A DNA stretch of 64,000 nt from Hydrogenovibrio kuenenii DSM 12350. Its GTDB lineage: Bacteria > Pseudomonadota > Gammaproteobacteria > Thiomicrospirales > Thiomicrospiraceae. A model generated the notes under the pieces. That model did no database searches and was not told where the DNA came from. It saw only the letters and a list, made by a program, of their open reading frames with translations. The first letter of the stretch is position 1; each line of letters opens with the position of its first letter. A program made the position numbers and the translations under genes. Positions 47,250 through 56,594 of the stretch are shown here, in pieces. The stretch covers positions 744,001 to 808,000 of the forward strand of contig NZ_JAGP01000001.1 in the NCBI RefSeq assembly GCF_000526715.1. Direction: 5' to 3'.

Positions 47250-49346
47250 ATGAATTTTTCTCAGCTACTCAATCAGATCAAGCAATCATTTAAAAATGGG
47301 TTAGGGATACCTATCGCTATTTTAGCTCTGTTAGCGATGGTAGTTGTTCCTTTACCACCGTTTTTGCTTGATGTCTTTTTTACATTTAACATAGCTCTGT
47401 CGCTCGTTGTCTTGATGGTAACGCTTTACTCTAAGCGCCCTGTAGAATTTTCTATTTTCCCAACTATTATCCTATTAACAACACTATTTAGACTTTCTTT
47501 AAACATTGCTTCTACTCGAGTCATTCTTTTAGAAGGGCACAATGGTGGGGCATCAGCCGGTTATGTTATTGAATCATTTGGTGAATTTGTTATCGGTGGA
47601 AACTTTGCCGTTGGTTTGGTTGTTTTTGCCATTTTAGTTGTCATCAACTTTGTGGTTATCACAAAAGGTGCAGGCCGTGTCGCAGAAGTTAGTGCACGTT
47701 TTACTTTGGACTCCATGCCGGGGAAGCAAATGGCGATAGATGCGGACTTGAATGCCGGGTTGATTACTCAAGAGCAGGCACAAGAACGACGTGGTGAAAT
47801 TGCAACTGAAGCAGACTTTTACGGTTCTATGGATGGTGCGAGTAAATTTGTTCGAGGTGACGCCGTTGCCGGGATAGTGATTCTTTTCATTAACTTACTG
47901 GGTGGTTTTGCGATAGGGGTTGGGCAACATGATATGTCCTTTAGTGATGCGACACATGTATATACGATTTTGACTCTAGGGGATGGGTTGGTTGCGCAAA
48001 TCCCATCACTTTTACTCTCCACCGCGACAGCAATTATCGTTACCCGTGTTACTGGTGACAAAAAAGATATGTCGCAACAGGTGCAGATGCAAATGTTCGC
48101 CAATCCTAAAGCACTGGGAATGAGTGCAGGTATAGTAGGTATTTTTGGATTGGTTCCAGGTATGCCTAATGTTGCTTTTCTGTCTTTTGCCGCAGTTTCA
48201 GGGCTTGGCGCTTATTTAATCCATAAAAAACAACAAGAAACGCCGCCTGTAGAAGAATTATTGAATGATGCTGAAGGGGATACGGTAGAACAGGGTTCTG
48301 AGTTGAGTTGGGATGATGTTCAATCCGTCGATACACTTGGGTTGGAAGTGGGTTATCGTTTGATTCCAATGGTGGATCAGGCGCAAAATGGCCAGTTGTT
48401 AGAACGTGTTAAAGGCGTTAGGCGCAAGGTTTCACAGGAACTCGGTTTTCTTGTACCACCTGTACATATTCGAGATAACTTAGATTTAGCGCCAAATCAT
48501 TATAAAATTATGCTGTTAGGTGTTGCTGCCGGTGAAGGTGAAGTTTTTCCTGACAAAGAGTTGGCAATTAATCCAGGACAAGTATTTGGAGAGGTTCAAG
48601 GAACGCCTACAAAAGATCCTACGTTTGGTTTAGATGCTGTTTGGATTTCGTTGGCAGACCGTGAGCAGGCTCAAGCCCTCGGTTATACCGTTGTAGACTC
48701 TAGTACCGTTGTAGCAACACATATTAGCCAAATTATTCAAGATTATGCATCTGAACTGCTTGGTTATGATGAAACGCAAAAACTATTAGATAAGCTTAAA
48801 GAGGTTTCACCTAAGTTGGTGAGTGAGCTGATACCAGATAAATTATCTTTGTCTGCTGTAGTAAAAGTATTGCAGAATCTTTTGATAGAAAAAGTTTCAA
48901 TTAAAGATTTAAGAACAATCTTGGAAACCTTGACGGAAAATGCAGGTCGTTTACAGGATCCAGAGTTGCTGACTATGCAAGTTAGGGCTGCGTTGGGACG
49001 ATCTATCATTCAGAACCTTGTGGGCTCTGAAGGTGACTTGAAAGTGATTACTCTTGATCCAGGATTGGAACAGTTATTGCTACAAGCTTCTCAAGGGTCT
49101 CCAGAAGGACAGTTGGCTATAGAGCCAGGCTTAGCCGAAAGATTGCATGCGACTTTAAAAGAAGAGTCGCAAAAGGTTGAAATAGAAGGGCAGTCGGCAG
49201 TTCTTCTTGTCGCACCACAAATCCGAGCTCAATTAGCTAAACTGTTTAAGTTCAGTTTACCTAATTTGAATATATTGGCTTATTCAGAAGTGCCAGAAAA
49301 TCGTCAAATTAGTGTGGTTGCAAATGTTGGACAGGAGGCTAGCTAG
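47250..49346 (+). CDS. flhA: Flagellar export protein FlhA
   Basis: The 698-residue protein has eight N-terminal membrane segments and the FHIPEP-family block VVITKGAGRVAEVSARFTLDSMPGKQMAIDADLNAGL. A cytoplasmic nonamer-forming domain completes it (VRAALGRSIIQN near the end). FlhA uses the proton motive force and docks export substrates. Its TAG lies immediately before the flhF ATG. Confidence 0.98.
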   Translation: MNFSQLLNQIKQSFKNGLGIPIAILALLAMVVVPLPPFLLDVFFTFNIALSLVVLMVTLYSKRPVEFSIFPTIILLTTLFRLSLNIASTRVILLEGHNGGASAGYVIESFGEFVIGGNFAVGLVVFAILVVINFVVITKGAGRVAEVSARFTLDSMPGKQMAIDADLNAGLITQEQAQERRGEIATEADFYGSMDGASKFVRGDAVAGIVILFINLLGGFAIGVGQHDMSFSDATHVYTILTLGDGLVAQIPSLLLSTATAIIVTRVTGDKKDMSQQVQMQMFANPKALGMSAGIVGIFGLVPGMPNVAFLSFAAVSGLGAYLIHKKQQETPPVEELLNDAEGDTVEQGSELSWDDVQSVDTLGLEVGYRLIPMVDQAQNGQLLERVKGVRRKVSQELGFLVPPVHIRDNLDLAPNHYKIMLLGVAAGEGEVFPDKELAINPGQVFGEVQGTPTKDPTFGLDAVWISLADREQAQALGYTVVDSSTVVATHISQIIQDYASELLGYDETQKLLDKLKEVSPKLVSELIPDKLSLSAVVKVLQNLLIEKVSIKDLRTILETLTENAGRLQDPELLTMQVRAALGRSIIQNLVGSEGDLKVITLDPGLEQLLLQASQGSPEGQLAIEPGLAERLHATLKEESQKVEIEGQSAVLLVAPQIRAQLAKLFKFSLPNLNILAYSEVPENRQISVVANVGQEAS

Positions 49347-50510
49347 ATGAAGCTAAAACGTTATCTTGGGCCTAACATGCGGCAAGTAATGGCGTTAGTT
49401 CGTGATGAACTGGGCGACGATGCGGTCATTATGTCAACCCGAAATACGGATGAAGGTGTTGAAATAGTTGCTGCGATGGATCCAGATTCATCACCAAAAG
49501 AAGACAAAAATAATGCTGTAGCTAAGGCAAGTTTTGCTTCTCCTGAGTTATCACAGAATGCGCAGATGAGCGCTCGCGGTAACCAAGAAATACAAAAAAT
49601 GGCAGCAGAACTGCAGTCAGTCAAGACGATGCTGCAAGATCAGTTATCAGGCTTGGCCTGGAATCATTCTGAAAAAATGGAACCTGAAAAGGTCAGGTTG
49701 TTAAAACGGTTGGTTCAGTTAGGCATAGGTTGGGATTTAGCTCAGAACTTGGTAAATGGCATAGAAACAATTGATGAGAGTGCTTGGTCTGAAGTTTTAT
49801 TTGAACTAGAAAGACGTATTCCTTCAGGTGCTGGTGATGTAGTTGATTCAGGTGGGGTGGTTGCTTTAGTTGGACCCACAGGTGTAGGGAAAACAACGAC
49901 GATTGCTAAAATGGCAAGCCGTTTTGTAATGCGGAATAGTGCAAGTCAACTCGCACTTATTACCACGGATTGTTATAAAATAGGGGCTCAAGCGCAACTA
50001 AAGACTTTTGCTGATTTGTTGGGCGTGCCAGTTTATGTTGCTGCAACAGAAGGTGAACTATTGAACTTATTGGCATCATTAACGAGTAAGAAGTTGATAT
50101 TGATTGACACAGCTGGTTTAAGCCAAAAAGATGCATTAATTGACCAGCAACCAACAAAAACCAAAATGGGATTAGAAATGATTCGGAACTATTTGGTTAT
50201 GTCGGCGGCAACGCAACTTAGTGTGATGAAAGATATTGTTGGTTCCTTTGGTAGAGTAGGGCTCAAAGGATGTATTTTAACCAAATTGGATGAAGCTACT
50301 CAGCTTGGCAATGTGTTGACCGTTTTAATTGAACAAAAGTTAGCACCTGTTTATGCTTCTAATGGACAACGGGTTCCTGAAGATTTGGAACCAATAAAAA
50401 TAAGAGATTTAGTCGACAAAGCAATGGTACTAGGACAACAGAAATCAGTAAACGAAGAAGAAATGGCATTTCGTTTAGGTATGGGTAAGGATATTTCAGA
50501 TGCACAATGA
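49347..50510 (+). CDS. flhF: Signal-recognition-type GTPase FlhF
   Basis: The 387-residue protein has an N-terminal KLKRYLGPNMRQVMALVRDELGDDAVIMST block typical of FlhF, then an SRP-like NG domain with VGPTGVGKTTTIAKMASRF, LITTDCYKIGAQ, LIDTAGL and TKLDEATQLG. FlhF sets flagellum position, usually polar, together with FlhG. This suggests polar flagellation. It overlaps flhG by 11 nt. Confidence 0.97.
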   Translation: MKLKRYLGPNMRQVMALVRDELGDDAVIMSTRNTDEGVEIVAAMDPDSSPKEDKNNAVAKASFASPELSQNAQMSARGNQEIQKMAAELQSVKTMLQDQLSGLAWNHSEKMEPEKVRLLKRLVQLGIGWDLAQNLVNGIETIDESAWSEVLFELERRIPSGAGDVVDSGGVVALVGPTGVGKTTTIAKMASRFVMRNSASQLALITTDCYKIGAQAQLKTFADLLGVPVYVAATEGELLNLLASLTSKKLILIDTAGLSQKDALIDQQPTKTKMGLEMIRNYLVMSAATQLSVMKDIVGSFGRVGLKGCILTKLDEATQLGNVLTVLIEQKLAPVYASNGQRVPEDLEPIKIRDLVDKAMVLGQQKSVNEEEMAFRLGMGKDISDAQ

Positions 50511-51408
50511 TCAAGCAGCTGGTTTAAGAGCTATGCAATCTCATAATACTAGTCCGGTAAATGAAACCGAGCCGAAAAAAACTTCTGGGCGTCCATCAAA
50601 GCCAGTTAGAGTTCTAGCTGTAGCAAGTGGGAAAGGTGGTGTTGGTAAGACTAATGTCTCCGTAAATTTGGCTGTCTCTTTAGGTCAGTTAGGCAATCGT
50701 GTTTTGCTTATGGATGCAGATATGGGGTTAGCTAATGTAGATATCATGCTCGGCCTGCAAACGAAATATAATTTAGCCGATGTTTTGGATGGAGAAAAAA
50801 CGCTTAGAGAAGTCATGGTTGATGCCCCAGGTGGTATTAAGGTTATACCAGCCGCATCAGGTGTCAGGCGTATGGCTCAATTAACGCCAGCAGAGAATGC
50901 CGGCATAATTAACGCTTTTTCCGAGATAGATGGTTTTCTTGATGTATTAGTGATTGATACTGCTGCGGGGATTGCAGATAGTGTTGTGAGTTTTTGTAGA
51001 GCTTCTCAAGAAGTGATTGTTGTCGTAAACGATGAACCTGCATCAATGACAGATGCTTACGCATTGATAAAAGTATTAAGTAGGGAATATAATCTTACAA
51101 AGTTTAAATTGTTAGCCAACATGGTTAGGTCAGAAAAGCATGGTTTAATGCTATATGACAAGTTTTCTAAGGTTTGTGAACAGTTTTTGGATGTGTATAT
51201 TGACTATTTAGGAACAATTCCTTTTGACCATGATTTGAGAGAAGCAGTGCAACGACAAACACCGGTTACAATAGCAAAGCCGGATAGTGAGTCTGCTAAA
51301 GCTTTTAAAAAAATAGCAGTAGAAATTAATAACTGGCCAATACCAACGGGAGTAACGGGGTATTTACAGTTCTTTGTCGAGCGTTTGTTTCAAACGCAGA
51401 ACAGTTAA
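50500..51408 (+). CDS. flhG: MinD-like ATPase FlhG (FleN)
   Basis: The 302-residue protein has the deviant Walker A motif ASGKGGVGKTNVSVNLA, Walker B LLMDADMGLANVDIMLGL, and VLVIDTAAGI. FlhG restrains flagellar number and activates the FlhF GTPase. An N-terminal activating helix (DQAAGLRAMQ) is present. Its start overlaps flhF. fliA follows after 18 nt, the standard flhF-flhG-fliA order. Confidence 0.96.
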   Translation: MHNDQAAGLRAMQSHNTSPVNETEPKKTSGRPSKPVRVLAVASGKGGVGKTNVSVNLAVSLGQLGNRVLLMDADMGLANVDIMLGLQTKYNLADVLDGEKTLREVMVDAPGGIKVIPAASGVRRMAQLTPAENAGIINAFSEIDGFLDVLVIDTAAGIADSVVSFCRASQEVIVVVNDEPASMTDAYALIKVLSREYNLTKFKLLANMVRSEKHGLMLYDKFSKVCEQFLDVYIDYLGTIPFDHDLREAVQRQTPVTIAKPDSESAKAFKKIAVEINNWPIPTGVTGYLQFFVERLFQTQNS

Positions 51409-51426
51409 TTAAAGGTTGGGTAATTC

Positions 51427-52149
51427 ATGACGGGTACTCAAATTTATGCAAATATTCAAAAGCAATTGGGTCAACCTATTGATATTGAAGAATTTTTGCC
51501 GCTTGTCAATCGAATTGCTTATCACTTGAAAGGGCGTTTGCCAGATAGTGTCATGGTTGATGATCTTATTCAATCTGGTGTTATTGGGTTGATTGAAGCA
51601 TCACAGAAATTTGATGCCAGCCAAGGTGCTAGTTTCGAAACCTATGCCGGTATTCGAATTCGTGGTGCTATGTTAGATGAAATTCGTAGAGGTGATTGGA
51701 CGCCAAGGTCTGTTTATCGAAAATCTAGAGAAGTATCTGACGCTATTTCGAAAATTGAAGCGAGAGAGGGGCGAGAAGCAAAAGACCCAGAAGTCGCTAA
51801 AGAAATGCAGGTAAGTTTGGACGAATACTATCATATTCTCCAAGATACAAATTCGGTACAATTGCTTTCCATTGACCAACCTGACCACGATGAGTTGTCA
51901 GAAGACAGAATGGTTGGACAAATGAAATCTCAGTTATTAGAGATTTCTGAAGATGGGTTCCACAAGGAATTATCACGGGAAATTGATAATTTGCCTGAAA
52001 AAGAGAAGCTTGTGATGGCTCTTTACTATGATGAAGAGCTTAACTTAAAAGAAATTGGTGAAGTATTAGAAGTCAGTGAATCTCGTGTAAGCCAGATTCA
52101 TAGCCAAGCAATAAAAAGATTAAAAGCTAGGCTAAAAGATTGGATTTAA
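51427..52149 (+). CDS. fliA: RNA polymerase sigma factor for flagellar genes (sigma-28)
   Basis: The 240-residue sigma factor has region 2 (VDDLIQSGVIGLIEASQKFD, FETYAGIRIRGAMLDEIRRGDW), region 3 and region 4 (LNLKEIGEVLEVSESRVSQIHSQAIKRL). It lacks the large region 1 and is the right size for FliA. It would recognise the GCCGATAA-type promoter found in front of the DUF5610-like gene and perhaps one in front of the receptor gene in this window. Confidence 0.97.
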   Translation: MTGTQIYANIQKQLGQPIDIEEFLPLVNRIAYHLKGRLPDSVMVDDLIQSGVIGLIEASQKFDASQGASFETYAGIRIRGAMLDEIRRGDWTPRSVYRKSREVSDAISKIEAREGREAKDPEVAKEMQVSLDEYYHILQDTNSVQLLSIDQPDHDELSEDRMVGQMKSQLLEISEDGFHKELSREIDNLPEKEKLVMALYYDEELNLKEIGEVLEVSESRVSQIHSQAIKRLKARLKDWI

Positions 52150-52184
52150 AATTGAAAGGTCAGTGTTAACTGAAGGAATAAACA

Positions 52185-52598
52185 ATGCAAATTGATAGAA
52201 ATATGAATATATTGGTTGTGGACGATTTTTCTACCATGAGAAGAATTGTAAAGAACTTATTGAAAGAATTAGGTTTTAGTAAGTTTGATGAAGCAGATGA
52301 TGGCGCGACTGCCTGGCCGATGATTCAAAGTGGTAAATACGATTTTATTGTTAGTGACTGGAATATGCCTCAGATGACAGGAATCGATCTTTTGAGACAT
52401 GTTAGAGCAGATGCGGCACTAAAAGATACGCCATTTTTGTTGATTACTGCAGAAGCAAAAAGAAGTCAGATATTGGAAGCTGCTGAAGCAGGTGTTGATG
52501 GTTATATTGTTAAACCATTTACCGCGGCAACATTAAATGCCAAAATTCAAAAGATTTTTGAAAGAGTTGAAGAACGTAAAAAAGCCAATGCCGGTTAA
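52185..52598 (+). CDS. cheY: Chemotaxis response regulator CheY
   Basis: The 137-residue single receiver domain has an acid pocket at D13/D14, phospho-acceptor D58 in FIVSDWNMPQMTG, the switch threonine in LLITAEAK and lysine in GYIVKPFTAATL. These match E. coli CheY closely. Phospho-CheY binds FliM to change flagellar rotation. A terminator separates it from cheZ, so cheY is the most strongly transcribed Che gene of this stretch if read-through is partial. Confidence 0.96.
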   Translation: MQIDRNMNILVVDDFSTMRRIVKNLLKELGFSKFDEADDGATAWPMIQSGKYDFIVSDWNMPQMTGIDLLRHVRADAALKDTPFLLITAEAKRSQILEAAEAGVDGYIVKPFTAATLNAKIQKIFERVEERKKANAG

Positions 52599-52621
52599 AT
52601 TCACTTCGATAAAATCTATAG

Positions 52622-52663
52622 AAAAAGCCTTATATAATGTTAATTATATAGGGCTTTTTTTTT
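52622..52663 (+). terminator. Intrinsic terminator between cheY and cheZ
   Basis: AAGCC-T-TATATAA pairs with TTATATA-G-GGCTT around a short loop and ends in ten T. The cheZ ribosome binding site (AGGGGAG) begins right after, so termination probably reduces transcription of the following genes. Confidence 0.85.
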
Positions 52664-52680
52664 AACAAAGAGGGGAGAAA

Positions 52681-53334
52681 ATGGAGAGCATAAGTGTTGA
52701 ACAAGTAGAGTCTTTGTTAAAGTCGATAAAAGACAAAAATTATCAAGAAGCTGCTTCAATTATTGATGAATTGGTAAAAGTTAAAAATGAGAGCTTGGTA
52801 AAAGAAGTTCAAGAGTTATCAACCAGTTTACACAAATCACTGGAAAGCTTTGGAAATGATGCTGTTATATTGAAACATACCAAACATGATCTTCCTGATG
52901 CCTCTGAGAGGCTTAAATATGTTATCGATGCTACAGAAGAGGCTAGCAACAAAACTCTGGCAGCGGCTGAATCGGTATTGGAAAAAATCGAAGCCATAGA
53001 GTCTAAAACAACAGATAAGTCAATTTTGGATACGCTTTCCGCTGTTCAGTCGCAAATGACGGATATTATGGTTGCACAATCATTCCAAGACTTAACAGGT
53101 CAAGTTCTGAATCGTATTGTTGATTTGGTGACCAGTCTAGAAAAAAGTTTAAATGAATTAATTGTGAAAGCTGGTGTTGATTTGGATCTAATCACAAATC
53201 TGGAAGTTTCAGGCGATAAGAAACATTCAGATGAAATGAAAGGAATTGGTCCAAATGTGACTAAGGCAAGTAAAAAGGATGCTGTTTCTTCACAGGATGA
53301 TGTGGATGATTTGCTTGGAGATCTAGGGATATAA
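52681..53334 (+). CDS. cheZ: CheY phosphatase CheZ
   Basis: The 217-residue helical protein has the catalytic region DIMVAQSFQDLTGQVLNRIVDLV (the conserved acidic/Gln helix) and a C-terminal CheY-binding peptide QDDVDDLLGDLGI, just as in E. coli CheZ. It dephosphorylates CheY-P. It is preceded by a terminator and followed by a sigma-54-type promoter for cheA. Confidence 0.95.
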   Translation: MESISVEQVESLLKSIKDKNYQEAASIIDELVKVKNESLVKEVQELSTSLHKSLESFGNDAVILKHTKHDLPDASERLKYVIDATEEASNKTLAAAESVLEKIEAIESKTTDKSILDTLSAVQSQMTDIMVAQSFQDLTGQVLNRIVDLVTSLEKSLNELIVKAGVDLDLITNLEVSGDKKHSDEMKGIGPNVTKASKKDAVSSQDDVDDLLGDLGI

Positions 53335-53340
53335 CTTGAG

Positions 53341-53356
53341 TGGCATACTCGTTGCT
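53341..53356 (+). promoter_or_regulatory. Sigma-54 promoter in front of cheA
   Basis: TGGCATACTCGTTGCT matches TGGCAC-N5-TTGCT. The -24 GG and -12 GC are exactly 10 nt apart. It lies about 70 nt before the cheA start in the only gap between cheZ and cheA. Confidence 0.72.
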
Positions 53357-53427
53357 TTAAATTTCCTATATTTAAACTATTGGAAAATAGTCACTTTGTT
53401 GACAGGCATCTAGACGAGGACTGAATT

Positions 53428-55410
53428 GTGGATGAAGAAATTTTACAGGATTTTTTAGTTGAAGCGTCTGAGCTGGTAGAACAGCTCGATGAACAATTAA
53501 CAGATCTAGCCAATTCACCGACGGATTCTGATTTATTAAACGCAATTTTCAGAGGTTTCCACACAATTAAAGGCGGCGCAGGGTTTCTGGGCGTAACTGC
53601 CTTGATTGAAGTGTGTCATAGAGCTGAAAATGTTTTTGATAAAATTAGAAATGATGAGATAGCTTATGACCATGTTGCAAGTGATATCATCATGCGTGCC
53701 TTTGATGTTATTACAGACTATATAGAGCAGTTAAAGGATGGTGCAAGAGAGCTTGAAGATGCAGATCAAGGATTACTTGATGAGTTAGATGGTTTGTGGC
53801 GCGGACAGGCTGTCTCTTCAGGTGACGCATCGCAAGAGGAAGATGTTGCCACTCATGAGGCTGAAGTTGCCTCTGCACAACCAGAGGTTAAGCTTCAATT
53901 AGATGAAGGGCTTGATCCTGATGGTGAAATTAGTGATGATGAATTTGAAGCGTTACTGAATCAACGAGACGCACTCTCCGAAGGTGGGGCTGGCGGTACT
54001 GAGTCTGCGCCAGTTAAACTTGAGCTGGATGAAGGACTTGACCCTGATGGTGATATTACTGACGATGAGTTTGAAGCTTTATTGAACCAAAGGGATATGT
54101 TGAGTTCAGAGCCAGTTCAATCTTCACAACCACCTGAACCACCAAAAGTAGAAACACCTCCTCCTGCGCCAAAACCTACCGCAAAACCTGCTTCTAAGAC
54201 AGCAGAAGAAGGTAAATCTGATGATAAGCAACATTCTAAGGCTGCTGCAGAGTCAACAGTAAGGGTCGATACACGTCGTTTAGATGAGATTATGAATTTA
54301 GTCGGTGAGTTGGTATTGGTTCGTAACCGCTTGCTGACTTTGAAGTCGCTTGAGGACTCTCAGGAAGAGCTATCCAATGCTGTTGGAAACCTTGATCATG
54401 TCACTACGGATCTACAAAATTCAGTTATGAAAACACGGATGCAACCCGTGAAAAAAGTCTTTGGACGTTTTCCTCGTGTCGTAAGAGATTTAGCGAGAAA
54501 ACTGGGCAAAGAGATTGAGCTAGAGTTGCAGGGTGAAGAAACAGATTTAGATAAAAACTTGGTTGAAGCATTGGCTGATCCTTTAGTTCATTTAGTAAGA
54601 AACTCTGTTGATCATGGTGTTGAAATGCCTGATGTTCGTGAGCAAGCGAATAAACCGAGAAAAGGCACAGTAATTTTAGCTGCGGAACAGGAAGGTGATC
54701 ATATTCTTCTCTCTATTACCGATGATGGTAAAGGGATGGATCCAGATGTCTTGAGAAGAAAAGCTGTTGAAAAGGGCATGATGGATGAGGTTAGTGCCAA
54801 TCAGCTAGATGATAAGTCAGCGTTTGAATTGATTATGTCTGCTGGTTTTTCGACAGCAGAAGTAATTAGTGATATTTCCGGACGTGGTGTTGGTATGGAT
54901 GTGGTTAAAAACATGATTACCAAACTGAACGGCAGTATTGATATCCACTCTGTTCTTGGCAAGGGAACTCAGATTAATATTCGAGTGCCTTTAACCTTGG
55001 CTATTTTACCAACGTTAATGGTTGCCTTTGAAGAAGATAGTTATGCGATTCCTTTGACTAGCGTACAAGAAATTTTCGATTTTGACTCAAGTCAAACTAA
55101 CAAGATAGATGGACAAATGATGGTTCGTTTGCGTGAGAAGAGTATTCCTCTATTCTTCTTATCAGAGTGGTTGGCACCAGACAGTCAAAAAGAAGGTTTT
55201 GATGGAGACAAGGTTATTATTGTTTCTATTGGCAATCAAAGGGCAGGTTTTGTTGTTGATCAGGTTAATGGTCAAGAAGAAGTGGTTATCAAACCTTTGG
55301 GGGTTATGATGAAGCATATTGAAGGATATGCTGGCGCTACCATTACAGGTAATGGGAATATTGCTCTAATTCTGGATTTACCAGGTGTAATTCAACGTTT
55401 TCAATGTTAA
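53428..55410 (+). CDS. cheA: Chemotaxis histidine kinase CheA with a duplicated linker motif
   Basis: The 660-residue protein has a P1 domain with phospho-acceptor H45 in GFHTIKGGAG, dimerisation domain (RRLDEIMNLVGELVLVRNRL), an ATP-binding domain (LVRNSVDHGVE, DDGKGMD, GRGVGMDVVK) and a C-terminal CheW-like domain. Between P1 and the dimerisation domain lie two near-identical units of about 35 residues (starting at about 153 and 195). Each contains LDEGLDPDG-x-I-x-DDEFEALLNQRD. A Pro/Lys-rich linker follows. No clear P2 (CheY-docking) domain is seen. The start GTG 53428 gives the expected N-terminus. Confidence 0.96.
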   Translation: MDEEILQDFLVEASELVEQLDEQLTDLANSPTDSDLLNAIFRGFHTIKGGAGFLGVTALIEVCHRAENVFDKIRNDEIAYDHVASDIIMRAFDVITDYIEQLKDGARELEDADQGLLDELDGLWRGQAVSSGDASQEEDVATHEAEVASAQPEVKLQLDEGLDPDGEISDDEFEALLNQRDALSEGGAGGTESAPVKLELDEGLDPDGDITDDEFEALLNQRDMLSSEPVQSSQPPEPPKVETPPPAPKPTAKPASKTAEEGKSDDKQHSKAAAESTVRVDTRRLDEIMNLVGELVLVRNRLLTLKSLEDSQEELSNAVGNLDHVTTDLQNSVMKTRMQPVKKVFGRFPRVVRDLARKLGKEIELELQGEETDLDKNLVEALADPLVHLVRNSVDHGVEMPDVREQANKPRKGTVILAAEQEGDHILLSITDDGKGMDPDVLRRKAVEKGMMDEVSANQLDDKSAFELIMSAGFSTAEVISDISGRGVGMDVVKNMITKLNGSIDIHSVLGKGTQINIRVPLTLAILPTLMVAFEEDSYAIPLTSVQEIFDFDSSQTNKIDGQMMVRLREKSIPLFFLSEWLAPDSQKEGFDGDKVIIVSIGNQRAGFVVDQVNGQEEVVIKPLGVMMKHIEGYAGATITGNGNIALILDLPGVIQRFQC

Positions 55411-55416
55411 GGAAGG

Positions 55417-55923
55417 ATGCACATGGCTTTAGTTGCAGCAGGTCAAAATAAAGACGTCGATTTAGCTCTTATGAATGAAGAGGATCAGGAAAAGTATTCT
55501 GGTCCCAGTATTCGATGCGTTTTATTTGAATTAGACTCGGAAGTTTACGGTATCAATGTTAAGAAAATTCGTGAAGTATTGCGAGTAGGTTCTATCCGAA
55601 AAGTTGAAGGGTCAGGCTATAACGTGCTTGGCATTATTAATGTCCGCGGTGTTATTGTAACAGTTGTAGATACTCGACTTTCTTACGGGATTTCGCCTAA
55701 GCCTATCGATGATCTATCAAGAATCATTATTGTTGAAATGGATGAAGAAAATATTGTGGGAATGTTAGTAGATTGCGTTCTAGAAGTTAAAGATATTCCT
55801 GAAAAACAATTTGAACCTATGTCATCAACGAAAGAAGGTGCTTCACGTTATCTTCAAGGAATAGCGCATTTTAATGGAAATGTGATTATTCTTGTTGATG
55901 TTGACAGTATGTTTAAGGCTTAA
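55417..55923 (+). CDS. cheW: Chemotaxis coupling protein CheW
   Basis: The 168-residue CheW domain protein has RCVLFELDSEVYGINVKKIREVLRV, YNVLGIINVRGVIVTVVDTRL and VDCVLEVKDIPE. It is adjacent to cheA (6 nt), so it is the best candidate for the main coupling protein. Its 3' end overlaps by 11 bp the end of a convergent minus-strand gene. Confidence 0.94.
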   Translation: MHMALVAAGQNKDVDLALMNEEDQEKYSGPSIRCVLFELDSEVYGINVKKIREVLRVGSIRKVEGSGYNVLGIINVRGVIVTVVDTRLSYGISPKPIDDLSRIIIVEMDEENIVGMLVDCVLEVKDIPEKQFEPMSSTKEGASRYLQGIAHFNGNVIILVDVDSMFKA

Positions 55924-56194
55924 GGTCAAACTGTTTCCCAGAAAGTTGATAGGCAAAAATCAACACTTGAACGACAGCTTCATAGAGGGATTCAGGAATT
56001 TCGCTATCGAGTTCTACTTGTGATAGCAAAGAGACTAAGTTGTGATCTGAAGTAATTGGAATGTCATGTTCCTTGGCAATTTTAATAATCTCATCAGCAA
56101 TATATCCGTAGCCTTTCGCAGAAACTTTAGGTGCACTTGAGCCATCATATTCTAGCGATATCGCAACGGATTTATCTAATGTAATCTTTTCCAA
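55913..56194 (-). CDS. FlhB C-terminal domain homologue (FhlB/YlqH type)
   Basis: The 93-residue protein matches the cytoplasmic domain of FlhB alone: AISLEYDGSSAPKVSAKGYGYIADEIIKIAKEHDIPI and LLSQVELDSEIPESLYEAVVQVLIFAYQL. It has no membrane part and lacks the NPTH cleavage motif (the place reads as EYDGSSAPKV). Such stand-alone homologues, often beside a fliK-like gene, are proposed to affect substrate-specificity switching. It is last in the minus-strand group fliK-like, cheW-like, cheY-like, STAS. Confidence 0.88.
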   Translation of the reverse strand: MEKITLDKSVAISLEYDGSSAPKVSAKGYGYIADEIIKIAKEHDIPITSDHNLVSLLSQVELDSEIPESLYEAVVQVLIFAYQLSGKQFDLKP

Positions 56195-56285
56195 AAAATA
56201 CTCACTATCTGAAAGCGATTAAGCGTGATTAATTGGCTTTTACGAGATTGAATCTACCAATAAATAGTATAAAGTTTAGGTTTTT

Positions 56286-56564
56286 TTAAGAGAGCATAAG
56301 CTTTTCGGTTAAGCCTAATTTTGTTGCGCTTGTGGTTAATTGTTCTGACGGAGTAATCCACTGAATGGTTTTATTTTGAGATTGTGCCTGCTTTATGAGA
56401 GCCAATAACAACTGCAATCCTGAAGTGTCTATCGCTTCTATACTGGATGCTTCCAAGTTTAAAGTGTCGGCATCAGCTTGAAAGGCCATTCTTAAGTCCC
56501 CTAGATGACCTTCTATTTGATGAATCGTCAAGCTTTCAGGGAGAGTAATGCTGGTTTCACTCAT
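56286..56564 (-). CDS. STAS-domain protein (anti-sigma-antagonist type)
   Basis: The 92-residue STAS-fold protein has SIEAIDTSGLQLLLALIKQAQ, where the serine after DT is the usual phosphorylatable position. In chemotaxis clusters such proteins are found beside CheY and CheW and have no fixed role. It lies 30 nt after the response regulator gene on the same strand. Confidence 0.85.
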   Translation of the reverse strand: MSETSITLPESLTIHQIEGHLGDLRMAFQADADTLNLEASSIEAIDTSGLQLLLALIKQAQSQNKTIQWITPSEQLTTSATKLGLTEKLMLS

Positions 56565-56594
56565 GACGTTCTACTCCGGGGTTGAGATTAGGGG

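Noticed and set aside
53900-54100. EF-hand reading of the CheA linker repeats (D-P-D-G-x-I-x-x-x-E-F)
   Set aside because: The loop has D, D, G, I and E in EF-hand spacing, but position 1 is Gly rather than Asp in both copies and no entering helix is evident. The match to the FliM peptide is a better explanation.
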